Shown one piece after another: positions 37,378-46,220 of a DNA stretch of 62,222 nt. Below the pieces are notes generated by a model, which was not told the DNA's origin, ran no database searches, and worked only from the letters and a program-made list of their open reading frames with translations. How positions within the stretch are numbered: position 1 is the first letter of the stretch; every line of letters begins with the position of its first letter. The translations under genes and the position numbers were made by a program. The stretch covers positions 1 to 62,222 of the forward strand of contig CAJUKE010000017.1 of NCBI GenBank assembly GCA_910587075.1, in the 5' to 3' direction. Source of the DNA: an uncultured Muribaculaceae bacterium. Its GTDB lineage: Bacteria > Bacteroidota > Bacteroidia > Bacteroidales > Muribaculaceae.

Positions 37378-38798
37378 TGGAAACCATTTCGGGATACATA
37401 TCAGGCCTGGGCGCCTCCGTGATGATGCCGGCGCTGTTCGCCCTCCTGGGGTTATGCGCGGGCGTCAAGCCCGCCGCCGCCCTGCGATGCGGCCTCAAAG
37501 TAGGAGTTGGGTTCGTAGGGCTCTCCATAGTCACCGCCCTGCTGACCTCGGCCCTCGGCCCCGAGCTTGAAACTATGGCCGAGCTATACGGGCTGCGCCA
37601 CGACGTGTTCGACATGGGGTGGCCCGCCGCCGCCTCGATCGCCTGCGACACCGCCGTAGGGCTGCTTATTATCCCGCTTTGCGCCGCCGTGAACGTGCTG
37701 ATGCTGCTTACCCGCACCACCCGCACCGTGAACATCGATTTCTGGAACTACTGGCACTTCGCCTTCATCGGCGCCGTGATATACTTCGCGTGCGGCTCGA
37801 TGGCGTGGGGCTTCTTCGGGGCCGTCGTGTGCTTCGTGGTGACCATGGTGATCGCCGACCTCACCGCCCCCGGCTTCCAGCGCTACTACAAAGGTATGGA
37901 GGGAATCTCCATCCCCCACCCCTTCTGCGCCGGCTTCGCCCCCGTGGCGTGGGCCGTTGGCAAGGGGCTCGACCGGGTGCCCCGGAGCGGCCGGCTCGAA
38001 TTCGACCCCGCGGCGATCACCAGGCGGTTCGGACGGATGGGCGAACCGCTGCTGCTCGGGGTGGCCGCGGGAGTGCTCGCTGGGTGCCTCGCCTGCTCCA
38101 CCTGGACCGAAATCCTCAACGAGACACCGCGCATCCTCAGCCTCGGCATCAAGATGGGAGCGGTGATGGAGCTTATCCCCCGCGTCACGGCCCTCTTCTC
38201 CGAAGGATTGAAGCCGATTTCCGATGCCGCCCGCGCGGTAATCACCAGGCGCTTCGGGGATGCCGGTAACCTCAGCATCGGGATGTCGCCCGCGGTCGTC
38301 ATAGCCCACCCGTCCAATGTCGCGGCATCGCTGCCGCTGATTCCCGCCATACTGATTCTGGCGGTGGTGCTCCCCGGCAACAGGTTCCTCCCCATCGCCT
38401 CGATCGCCGGAGTGTTCTACATATTCCCGCTGATGCTCCCGTTCACCAAGGGGAGCGTCGCCAAAGCCCTCATCGCGGGCATCATAGCCATAGGTGCCGG
38501 GCTGTATATGGTCACCGACATGGCCCCCGCCTTTAGCGTGGCTACCGCCAACGTCAGCGCCCTTACCTCCGATGCCGCCGCGGCGGTGCCCGAAGGGTTC
38601 CAAGGGGGCTCGCTCGACTTCGGCGCCTCCCCCCTGGCCTGGGCCATATACCACTGCGCCGCCAACCTCCGCTACCTCGGAGCCGGCATCCTGGTTCTCG
38701 CCTCTTGCGCCCTGATGTGGTGGAACCGCCGCCGCATCCTCCGCGACACCCCGCTCCCCTCCACCACCCGCCTCCCCGATATACCCAAGCGGGTATAA
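37374..38798 (+). CDS. GatC-like PTS galactitol-family IIC permease, no IIA/IIB nearby
   Basis: A 474-aa (or 473 from the second ATG) polytopic membrane protein with about ten hydrophobic segments. NIDFWNYWHFAF, EGISIPHPFCAGFAPVAWAVG and a C-terminal AIYHCAANLRYLGAG give the overall look of the galactitol-type (Gat family) PTS EIIC. No EIIA, EIIB, HPr or EI gene is in the window, and the protein has no fused IIA/IIB domain. It may act as a facilitator or secondary carrier for a uronate or sugar released by the PUL enzymes. The ATG overlaps the stop of the DUF4861 gene. Confidence 0.75.
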   Translation: MMETISGYISGLGASVMMPALFALLGLCAGVKPAAALRCGLKVGVGFVGLSIVTALLTSALGPELETMAELYGLRHDVFDMGWPAAASIACDTAVGLLIIPLCAAVNVLMLLTRTTRTVNIDFWNYWHFAFIGAVIYFACGSMAWGFFGAVVCFVVTMVIADLTAPGFQRYYKGMEGISIPHPFCAGFAPVAWAVGKGLDRVPRSGRLEFDPAAITRRFGRMGEPLLLGVAAGVLAGCLACSTWTEILNETPRILSLGIKMGAVMELIPRVTALFSEGLKPISDAARAVITRRFGDAGNLSIGMSPAVVIAHPSNVAASLPLIPAILILAVVLPGNRFLPIASIAGVFYIFPLMLPFTKGSVAKALIAGIIAIGAGLYMVTDMAPAFSVATANVSALTSDAAAAVPEGFQGGSLDFGASPLAWAIYHCAANLRYLGAGILVLASCALMWWNRRRILRDTPLPSTTRLPDIPKRV

Positions 38799-38838
38799 AC
38801 CCCTCCCCGCCCCGTTTTTTTATACCCGGGCGGGTATA
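38780..38838. terminator. Paired hairpins with T7 between convergent genes
   Basis: Two near-identical hairpins, TATACCCAAGCGGGTATA (38780-38797, overlapping the IIC stop codon) and TATACCCGGGCGGGTATA (38821-38838), are separated by a C-rich stretch and a run of seven T (38815-38821). They lie between the converging IIC and MFS genes and probably end both transcripts. Confidence 0.6.
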
Positions 38839-38862
38839 GTCTACATATAAGTTATAGAGGGG

Positions 38863-40227
38863 TTAGCGGCGCGGGACGGGCTTGCGGGAGAGGCTGAAGA
38901 GGCCGGCAGCGAGGGCGAAGACTATGGCCAGGGAGAGGCAGCGGTGGACCATCGTGGCGGTCGTACCGGCGCTGAGGGCGAAGATTATCGTCACCAGGGT
39001 GGCGCCGAGCGTCTGCCCCACGAGGCGGGCGGTGCTCTGCATGCCTCCGGCTCCACCCGAGCGATGAATCGGGGTCGACGACACCATAACTATATTGTTG
39101 GGGGTCTGGAAGATTCCGTAACCTATGCCGCACAAGGCCATACGCCAGGCTATGTCAAGCTCTGTGACCGACGCCGAGGGGATGAAGATGAGCGAAAGGA
39201 GCCCGACGGCGAAGAGCCCCATTCCCGCGGCCGCCGTGGCCCCGGCGTTGTGACGCTCCACAAAGCGGGCCGCCAGCGGAGAGCATATCATCGTCGCAAC
39301 CGGCCAGGGGGTCATCAGCAGGCCGGTGGTGATGGCCGAGAAGCCGTAACTGTTCATAAGTATGAACGGCATCGACACCATCGCGAGCATCTGGGCGATA
39401 AACGAGCTTACGGAAGTCGCGATACTGAGCGAATAGAGCCTGATACGGAAAAGGTCGACCGGGAGCATCGGCTCGGAACGCCGCCGCTCGCGCCGGAAGT
39501 AGACGAACCCGATGGCCGCGCTCAAGGCAAGCATCAGGGCCGTGCGGGGCAGATCGGCGGGAGCCTTGTAGCCGCCGAGCGCGAGAAACAGGAGCCCGAA
39601 CATCGCGGCATTCTCCAGCGCGCTCACCCAGTCGTAGCCCTTGAGGCTCTTGGCAACCGGATTGGCCGGCAGAAACCTGCGCCCCACGAAGTAGGCGGCT
39701 ATGCCGAAGGGCACGTTGATGAGGAACAGCCAATGCCAGCTCGCCACGGAGAGCAGGGCGCCCGCGATCGTGGGGCCGGCCGCGGTGGCGCTGGCGATCA
39801 CCATACTATTGAGCGCCAAGCCCCGGCCGAGAATCTCCTTAGGGTAGATGAGCCTGGTGAGGGCGATGTTGACACTCATGACGCAGGCCGCCCCGATACC
39901 CTGGAGGGCGCGCGCCGCGAGTATCCAGGTGAAGTTGGACGATGCGGCGCAGAGGGCCGACGACAACGTGAAAACCACGACCCCAATCAGGAAGGTTCGC
40001 CGGTAGCTGTACTTATCGCCCAACGACGACAGGGGTAGCAGGAGCATGGTGATGACAAGCTCGTAGATGGTGACGATCCACACGGAAAGCGAGTCGGAAA
40101 TACCGAACTCCCGTGCGAGCACGGGTATGGCGACATTGACAACCGTCACGTCCAGCACCGTCATTACCAGCACTATCAGTATGGCTATGATGGCGGAATA
40201 ACTTCTAAGGAATCTTGTAAGCGACAT
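38863..40227 (-). CDS. MFS drug exporter, DHA2 (EmrB/QacA)-like
   Basis: A 454-aa, about 14-helix transporter. I placed the start at ATG 40227 (MSLTRFLRSYSAIIAILIVL), because further upstream the frame runs into a palindromic repeat. Family motifs are the DHA2 start VTVVNVAIPVLA with an Asp (LDVTVVNVA), motif A-like LGDKYSYRR and motif C-like AAGPTIAGALLS. It probably exports drugs or toxic compounds by proton antiport at the inner membrane. It is downstream of the RND operon in the same direction, with a 113-base gap holding a REP-like palindrome. Confidence 0.9.
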   Translation of the reverse strand: MSLTRFLRSYSAIIAILIVLVMTVLDVTVVNVAIPVLAREFGISDSLSVWIVTIYELVITMLLLPLSSLGDKYSYRRTFLIGVVVFTLSSALCAASSNFTWILAARALQGIGAACVMSVNIALTRLIYPKEILGRGLALNSMVIASATAAGPTIAGALLSVASWHWLFLINVPFGIAAYFVGRRFLPANPVAKSLKGYDWVSALENAAMFGLLFLALGGYKAPADLPRTALMLALSAAIGFVYFRRERRRSEPMLPVDLFRIRLYSLSIATSVSSFIAQMLAMVSMPFILMNSYGFSAITTGLLMTPWPVATMICSPLAARFVERHNAGATAAAGMGLFAVGLLSLIFIPSASVTELDIAWRMALCGIGYGIFQTPNNIVMVSSTPIHRSGGAGGMQSTARLVGQTLGATLVTIIFALSAGTTATMVHRCLSLAIVFALAAGLFSLSRKPVPRR

Positions 40228-40260
40228 TCTGAGACACCCTCTTGAAAACTGAATTACTTT

Positions 40261-40295
40261 AAGTGTCTGTTCAAAATAATTTCGAACTGCCACTT
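40261..40295. repeat. 35-bp REP-like palindrome related to the 13341 element
   Basis: AAGTG ... CTGTTCAAAAT and its near-complement ATTTCGAAC ... CACTT form an imperfect palindrome. Its half-site AAGT--CTGTTCAAAAT matches the terminal repeat of the 186-bp element at 13341-13526. It lies between the outer-membrane efflux gene and the MFS gene. Confidence 0.65.
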
Positions 40296-40340
40296 ATCAT
40301 GGGGATAACGACGAAGAAGCGCCCGATATTGCCCCGGCCG

Positions 40341-41711
40341 TTACTCCGCGCCGCCGCCGAGAGCCTTGTATAGCTCCACGACTGACCGCAGACGGCCCAC
40401 TTTGTCAACAACCAGATTCAGCCGAGAGTTCAGCAAATCCTGCCGCGAAGCCAGCAGCTCAAGATAGGTCGCGTTATTCGTGCGGAAGAGCAATTCGTTG
40501 GCTTTCACTGTCTTTTCAAGTGCCGCGCACTGAGCCTCGTGAAAGGCGTAATCGTTGCCGTATGACTCGATGGCATACAGGGCGTCGTTGACCTCCTTCC
40601 CGGCGTCGAGCAGCGTCTGCCGGTAGTCGAGCAGAGCGATTCGCTCCTCATCCTTGGATATTTTCAAGTTGGAGGTGAGCTTGCCCCTCTGGAACAGAGG
40701 CTGCGTGAGCGAGCCCAACGCCGATAGAATCCACGAGCCGGGATTGCTCACGGCCTGTCCCAGCGAGTTGGTCCATCCGGCCGAGCCACCGATTGTTAGG
40801 GAGGGATAGAAGGCACCTCGCGCCTGGTTGACGGCGTAGCCCGCGGCCGCGAGGTTCATCTCGGCCCGCACCACGTCGGGACGGCAGGAGAGCAACCGCA
40901 AAGGGATTCCGGCCGAAACGCGCTCCGGCACGCTCTGCGCGTCGAGCGACGAGCGCCGTATCGGGTGGCTCGGCACACCGATCAGCGAGCACAACGAGTT
41001 TTCAGCCTCCCGGCGCTGGCGTTCGAGCGTGTTTGCCGCCGCGCGCAACCCTTCGAGGTTGGCCTTGGCCTGACTGAGAGCGTTCTCCCTGATAGCGCCT
41101 ACGCGCCGCTGCGATTCCATGGCCCGCACCTGCTCGCTCCACACATCAATGGTCCGGGCGCTGATCTCGATCTGGCTGTCGAGCATCAGCAGCGCGTAAT
41201 ACCCGGTCGCGATGGAGGCCACAAGCTCCGAACGCACAGCCGAGGCATACGCCTGGCTCGCGAGAAGCATCATTTGCTGCTCCTTCCTGGCGTTGCGTAA
41301 TTTGCCGAAAAGATCGATCTCCCAACTCATCGACACCGGAATCTCGAATGTTTTAGAGGCGCGGCCACCGTCGACCGAGGTAATCGCGCCATTAGGCGAG
41401 AATGTCAGCAACGGGAGGAATGCCAATTTCGCCGCGGAGAGCGAGGCGCTGGCCTGGTCGACCCGGAGCATCGCCACCCTGAGGTCCCTGTTGGAGTCGA
41501 GCCCCTCGGAAATCAGAGCCCGAAGGTCGGCGTCGGTGAAAAGCTCGCTCCAGGGTATCGAGCCGAGCGATGGCATAGAGTCGGAACTTTCGGCGGCGGG
41601 AAACGCGCCGAGCGCCTCGGCGGCTAACCCTTCCGGCCGGTTGTAATCCTTATAGAGATTACAACCGGCGAGCAGAAGGGAGGCAACTATATATATGGGT
41701 AAGAGTTTCAT
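40341..41711 (-). CDS. Efflux outer-membrane channel (TolC/NodT-OprM family) lipoprotein
   Basis: 456 aa with a lipoprotein signal (SLLLAGCNLY, Cys17). Two outer-membrane-efflux repeats, rich in long amphipathic helices, carry typical landmarks: VDQASASLSAAKLAFLP, RPDVVRAEMNLAAAGY and ARGAFYPSLTIGGSAGW. It forms the exit duct of a tripartite pump. Overlap of 4 bases with the RND permease gene shows it is the third gene of the efflux operon. Confidence 0.94.
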   Translation of the reverse strand: MKLLPIYIVASLLLAGCNLYKDYNRPEGLAAEALGAFPAAESSDSMPSLGSIPWSELFTDADLRALISEGLDSNRDLRVAMLRVDQASASLSAAKLAFLPLLTFSPNGAITSVDGGRASKTFEIPVSMSWEIDLFGKLRNARKEQQMMLLASQAYASAVRSELVASIATGYYALLMLDSQIEISARTIDVWSEQVRAMESQRRVGAIRENALSQAKANLEGLRAAANTLERQRREAENSLCSLIGVPSHPIRRSSLDAQSVPERVSAGIPLRLLSCRPDVVRAEMNLAAAGYAVNQARGAFYPSLTIGGSAGWTNSLGQAVSNPGSWILSALGSLTQPLFQRGKLTSNLKISKDEERIALLDYRQTLLDAGKEVNDALYAIESYGNDYAFHEAQCAALEKTVKANELLFRTNNATYLELLASRQDLLNSRLNLVVDKVGRLRSVVELYKALGGGAE

Positions 41712-44700
41712 TTCGAGAGTCCTTTATCGTTGTCACGTTCTTTTTCGCGCTCCTTGCGGCGTTTTCCCATAACCTTCTCCTCGATCCACTGGAATGTGAT
41801 GAAGAAAGCGGGGGTTACGAACAGCAGCCCGACGGTGCCGATAATCATGCCGCCTACCACACCGACGCCGAGCGATGCGTTGCCGTTGGCGCCGACCCCT
41901 GTCGCGAACATCAGCGGGAGCAGCCCGACAATCATCGTAAGGGCGGTCATCAGAATCGGGCGGAGGCGCGCCGACGCGGCCGACATCGCAGCCTGGGTGA
42001 GCGACATCCCGGCCTTCCGGCGCTCGGTGCCGTACTCCGTCAGCAGGATGGCGGTTTTAGCCAGCAGACCTATGAGCATTATCAGGCCGGTCTGGAGGTA
42101 GATATTGTTCTCAATGCCCCAGAGCTTGGCGAAAAGGAAGCTGCCCATCAGGCCGAATGGGACCGAAAGAATTACCGCCAGCGGTATGAACAGGCTTTCA
42201 TACAGCGCGCACAGAATCAGATAGATGAAGAGCACGCAAACGGCGTAGACTATCACGGTAGTGTGGTTGTTGCCGGTCTGCTCCTCCTCGCGCGTCATAC
42301 CCGAGAACTCGAATCCGAACCCGGTTGGGAGCGTCTCGGCGGCCACCTCGTTGATAGCGTTGATCACGTCGCCCGAGCTGTAGCCGCGGGCCGGCATACC
42401 CTGCACATTGATGGCCGAGAACATATTGAACCTCATCAGCGACTCGGCCCCGTAAGATTTCGTCAGGGTGACGAACTGGCTTATCGGCGCCATACCGTCC
42501 TTCGTCTTCACAAATATATTGTCGAGCGCTTCCATTCCGTCGCGGTAGTTGTAAGGTGCCTGCACGATCACGCGGTATATCTTGGTGAATCGGTTGAAAT
42601 TCGACGCGTAGATACTGCCGAAGTACCCCGAAAGCACGTTGAGCACCTCCGACGTGGTGGTTCCGGCACGCTGGCAGCGCGCCTCGTCGACATCTATGGT
42701 GTATTGCGGGAAGTTGGCGCTGAACGACGTCTGGGCCATCTCGATTTCGTCGCGTTTATTGAGCGCCTCCAGGAAGTCGGTTGTGACTTTGCTCAGTTCG
42801 CCGTAACCTTTGCCCGAACGGTCCTGCACATACACGTCGAAACTGTTGCCCGAACCGTAGCCCTGGATCATCGGCGGAGCGAATATAAACAGGCGGGCGT
42901 TCTTGATATGCGCCGTGCGCCGGTATATCTCGTCGCGTATGGCGTCGACATTGTCGTCAGCGCCAGTGCGCTGGTCCCAGGGCTTGAGCTTCACGATGAA
43001 CATACCGTGGGATGATCCGTTGCCTGAAGCCATACCGAATCCGGCCACCATATTGAAGTTGTCAATCTGCGGAATCTCCTTGAGCTCGGCCTGAATCTGC
43101 TCCATGATCGACTCTGTTTCGGCCAGGGTGCTTCCAGCCGGGGAGTCGAAGCTCATGAACATGGCCCCCGTATCCTCGTTGGGCACGAGCCCCGTTTTGG
43201 TGGTGCCCATCAGCCATACCAGCAGAACGCTCGCGGCGGCGAGCGCCGACCATCCGACCCATTTGTGCTTGATGAAGAAGAACACGCCCCCGACGTACTT
43301 GCGCACGATTTTCCTGAATCCGGCATCGAACGCCAGGCGGAAACGGGTCGAGAATTCGAGTTTCACACCCTCGGAGACCTCCTGGTTGGGGCGCAGCAGC
43401 AGGGCGCACAATGCCGGGGAGAGCGTCAGGGCGTTGACCGCCGAGATACCGACGGCCACGGCCATCGTTATGCCGAACTGGGTGTAGAACACACCCGACG
43501 TGCCACCCATGAACGACACGGGGACGAACACCGCCATAAACACCAGCGTGGAGGTTACCAGCGCCGACGACACACCCTCCATGGCGTCGACCGCGGCGCG
43601 GTAGGTCGATTTGTACCCTTCGTCGAACTTTGTCTGCACCGCCTCGACCACGATTATCGCGTCGTCGACTATGGTGCCGATGGCGAGCACGAGCGCAAAG
43701 AGCGTCAGGAGGTTGATACTGAATCCGGCCAGATACAGCACGGCGAATGTGCCGATGAGCGACACGAATATGCTTATTGTCGGAATCAGGGTGGAACGGG
43801 GATTCTGCAGAAACACATACACCACGAGAACCACCAGGATTATAGCCTCCAGCAGGGTCTCGATAACCTTGTCGATCGAGGCGTCGAGGAAGGTTTTGGT
43901 GCTCATAAGCTGCACGAGCTCGACGTCGTCGGGGAGCGACCGCCGCACCTGTTCCAGGTAATCCTCGATGTTGATTATGATTTCGTTGGCGTTCGAGCCC
44001 GAAATCTGGTTGATCATGCAGGTAGCGCCGGGAAGGCCGTTGACGAACCCCTTGTAGGAATAGCTCTGCGCTCCGAGCTCGACGTCGGCCACATCCTTCA
44101 GCCGGAGCACGCGCCCATCGTCAAAAGCCTTTATGATGATTTCCTCGAACTCCTCCTCCTTTTCAAGCCTGCCACGGTACTTGAGCGTGTACTGGAACAC
44201 ATTCTCGGAATTCTCACCTATGGCGCCGGTCGAGGCCTCGATGTTCTGGCTCGACAGGGCGGCGGTCACATCGTCGGGCACCAGGCCGTAGGAGGCCATG
44301 ACGTCGGGCTTCAGCCATATGCGCATAGCGTAGGCGCCACCCATCACATTCACCTCGCCCACCCCGGTGATACGCTGTATGCCGGGCTTGATGTTGATGT
44401 TCATATAGTTGGTGAGGAACGTCTCGTCGTACGTCGCCCCGGGGCTGAACAGGCCGAACACCATAAGCGTGCTGTTCTGCCTCTTGCGGGTGGTAACGCC
44501 CACCTTCGTAACCTCGGCGGGGAGAAGGGCGGTCGCGGTCGACACGCTGTTCTGCACGTTGACTGCCGCCATGTCGCCGTCGCTCCCCTGCTTGAAGAAA
44601 ATCGTAACCTCGCCGCTGCCGGTGTTGCTGGCGGTGGAGGTCATATAGGTCATGTTCTCGACCCCGTTGATGGCCTCCTCCAGGGGCACGATCACACTCT

Positions 44701-44878
44701 TCTGCACCGTTTCGGCGTTGGCGCCGCTATAGGTCGCGGAGACCCTCACCGTAGGGGGAGCGATGTCGGGATACTGCTCGACGGCCAACGAGAAAAGACC
44801 GATGAGGCCCGCCACGACGATCACCACCGAAATCACCATCGACAGTATCGGGCGGTCGATAAAGCGCTGTATGTTCAT
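41708..44878 (-). CDS. RND (HAE1/AcrB-type) efflux permease
   Basis: A 1056-aa inner-membrane proton-driven pump. The start MNIQRFIDRPILSMVISVVI is diagnostic. The proton-relay aspartate pair is in LAIGTIVDDAIIVVEAVQ, and the periplasmic porter domains are intact. LILCALYESLFIPLAVI and the second TM block follow. It works with the adaptor upstream and channel downstream; both junctions overlap by 4 bases. The substrate is probably hydrophobic antimicrobials or bile acids, but the sequence does not tell. Confidence 0.96.
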   Translation of the reverse strand: MNIQRFIDRPILSMVISVVIVVAGLIGLFSLAVEQYPDIAPPTVRVSATYSGANAETVQKSVIVPLEEAINGVENMTYMTSTASNTGSGEVTIFFKQGSDGDMAAVNVQNSVSTATALLPAEVTKVGVTTRKRQNSTLMVFGLFSPGATYDETFLTNYMNINIKPGIQRITGVGEVNVMGGAYAMRIWLKPDVMASYGLVPDDVTAALSSQNIEASTGAIGENSENVFQYTLKYRGRLEKEEEFEEIIIKAFDDGRVLRLKDVADVELGAQSYSYKGFVNGLPGATCMINQISGSNANEIIINIEDYLEQVRRSLPDDVELVQLMSTKTFLDASIDKVIETLLEAIILVVLVVYVFLQNPRSTLIPTISIFVSLIGTFAVLYLAGFSINLLTLFALVLAIGTIVDDAIIVVEAVQTKFDEGYKSTYRAAVDAMEGVSSALVTSTLVFMAVFVPVSFMGGTSGVFYTQFGITMAVAVGISAVNALTLSPALCALLLRPNQEVSEGVKLEFSTRFRLAFDAGFRKIVRKYVGGVFFFIKHKWVGWSALAAASVLLVWLMGTTKTGLVPNEDTGAMFMSFDSPAGSTLAETESIMEQIQAELKEIPQIDNFNMVAGFGMASGNGSSHGMFIVKLKPWDQRTGADDNVDAIRDEIYRRTAHIKNARLFIFAPPMIQGYGSGNSFDVYVQDRSGKGYGELSKVTTDFLEALNKRDEIEMAQTSFSANFPQYTIDVDEARCQRAGTTTSEVLNVLSGYFGSIYASNFNRFTKIYRVIVQAPYNYRDGMEALDNIFVKTKDGMAPISQFVTLTKSYGAESLMRFNMFSAINVQGMPARGYSSGDVINAINEVAAETLPTGFGFEFSGMTREEEQTGNNHTTVIVYAVCVLFIYLILCALYESLFIPLAVILSVPFGLMGSFLFAKLWGIENNIYLQTGLIMLIGLLAKTAILLTEYGTERRKAGMSLTQAAMSAASARLRPILMTALTMIVGLLPLMFATGVGANGNASLGVGVVGGMIIGTVGLLFVTPAFFITFQWIEEKVMGKRRKEREKERDNDKGLSK

Positions 44879-46023
44879 TTCGCTTCCTGGTTAGATTGGT
44901 GCTTCATCGCCGTCACTTTGGTGCCCGCTTTCAGCAGGCCGGCCCCGGAGGCCACTATGGTGTCACCGGCCGAGAGACCCGAGAGTACTATGTACTCCTT
45001 ACCGTCGTTGATACCGAACACCTCGATAGGTGTGGCGACCGCGGTACCGTCGATCACGCGGTAGGTGAATATCTTGTCTTGGATTTCATAGGTGGCCCCC
45101 TGGGGTATAACCAGCGCCCCCGGGCGGTCGTAGGTCAGAACCACGCTGGCCGAACCGCCGCTGAGCAGCCGCCCCTTATCGTTGGGGAAATTAGCGCGGA
45201 GGGACACGGTGCCGGTGGCGCGGTCGACTATGCCGCTGATCACGTCGATGCGGCCCTGGGACTCGTATAGCGAACCATCCTTAAGTTCGAGACCCACGGG
45301 AGGATATGCCTTGGCGGCATCGGCCATAGTGCCGTACTTCGCCGCGAGTTCGAGCGCCTGCTGCTCGTTCATCGAGAAATAGGCGTACATAAGCGAGTTG
45401 TCGGAAACGGACATCAGCGGCTCGGCCATTGTCGGGCCTACAAGCGCCCCGACGCGGAACGAGGTCATCCCCGCCACGCCGTCGACCGGGCTTTTCACCT
45501 CGGTGTACGACAGATTGTTAGCCGCCTCGGTAAGCTGTGCCTGGGCCTGCTTCAAGGCAGCCTCGGCGCTTTTGTATGTGTTCCGGGCGTTGCGCAGCTC
45601 GTAGTCGGAAATCACGTTTTCCCTGTACAGCTCCTCTTTCCCGTCAAGGTCGAGCCTGGCATTGGCCACCCCGGCCTCGGCCGTGGCGACGGCGGCCTCC
45701 GCTTTCCGCAAAGCCGCCTTATATGGAACCTGGTCGATCACGAAGAGCACCTCACCTTTCCTGACCGCGGCGCCCTCGCTGACACATACTTTCGTTATGA
45801 GGCCGGACACCTCCGGGCGGACCTCGACGTCCTGGCATCCGCGCAACACAGCCGTGTACTTTACCGGGAGTTTACGGTCGGCGGCGCTGACCGCCATCAA
45901 GGGGTACTCCTTCGGCCCGTCGGCGGCGCGGCCGTCACCGCCCCCCGCGCAGGAGGAGGCCAGCCCAAGAAGGGCCGCGGCCAGAATGAGCGGGCCGGCG
46001 AAATTATATCTGATATGCGACAT
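44875..46023 (-). CDS. RND periplasmic adaptor (membrane fusion protein)
   Basis: 382 aa with a lipoprotein signal (LASSCAGGG, Cys25). It has a lipoyl half-motif (VEVRPEVSGLITKVCVSEGA), a long alpha-hairpin (about 95-165, KAEAAVATAEAGVANARLDL), the second lipoyl half (SPVDGVAGMTSFRVGALVG) and a beta-barrel domain. It links the RND pump to the outer-membrane channel. First gene of the operon, divergent from an AraC regulator that probably controls it. Confidence 0.95.
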   Translation of the reverse strand: MSHIRYNFAGPLILAAALLGLASSCAGGGDGRAADGPKEYPLMAVSAADRKLPVKYTAVLRGCQDVEVRPEVSGLITKVCVSEGAAVRKGEVLFVIDQVPYKAALRKAEAAVATAEAGVANARLDLDGKEELYRENVISDYELRNARNTYKSAEAALKQAQAQLTEAANNLSYTEVKSPVDGVAGMTSFRVGALVGPTMAEPLMSVSDNSLMYAYFSMNEQQALELAAKYGTMADAAKAYPPVGLELKDGSLYESQGRIDVISGIVDRATGTVSLRANFPNDKGRLLSGGSASVVLTYDRPGALVIPQGATYEIQDKIFTYRVIDGTAVATPIEVFGINDGKEYIVLSGLSAGDTIVASGAGLLKAGTKVTAMKHQSNQEAK

Positions 46024-46042
46024 ATGATTTGGTTTTTGCCTG

Positions 46043-46050
46043 CAAAATTA
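46043..46050 (-). promoter_or_regulatory. -7 element of the efflux operon
   Basis: The minus strand reads TAATTTTG, an exact TAnnTTTG box, 20 bases before the adaptor ATG. No TTTG is seen at the expected upstream distance, which suits an activator-dependent promoter. It lies in the 197-base region shared with the divergent AraC gene. Confidence 0.5.
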
Positions 46051-46220
46051 CTGATCTCCGCAAGTTAAAGGGTTATTCATATATGACGGAATATTGTCCA
46101 TAGTGCGCGTAAATGTGCTGAGCGGACATCATTACGCGCCGCGAATTTGCCAAAGGGCGCGGCGCCGCGGCTTTTTGTGGAAAAAAAGCTTTATATTCGC
46201 GCCATACATCCGCCTCCGCC

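Noticed and set aside
40228..40293. 22-residue N-terminal extension of the MFS gene
   Set aside because: It is encoded by the 35-bp palindrome and adjoining sequence; the ATG at 40227 gives a normal MFS N-terminus.
43265..45064. 599-codon plus-strand frame opposite the RND genes
   Set aside because: His/Arg/Gly-rich antisense translation with no domain; the RND permease and adaptor on the other strand are unambiguous.
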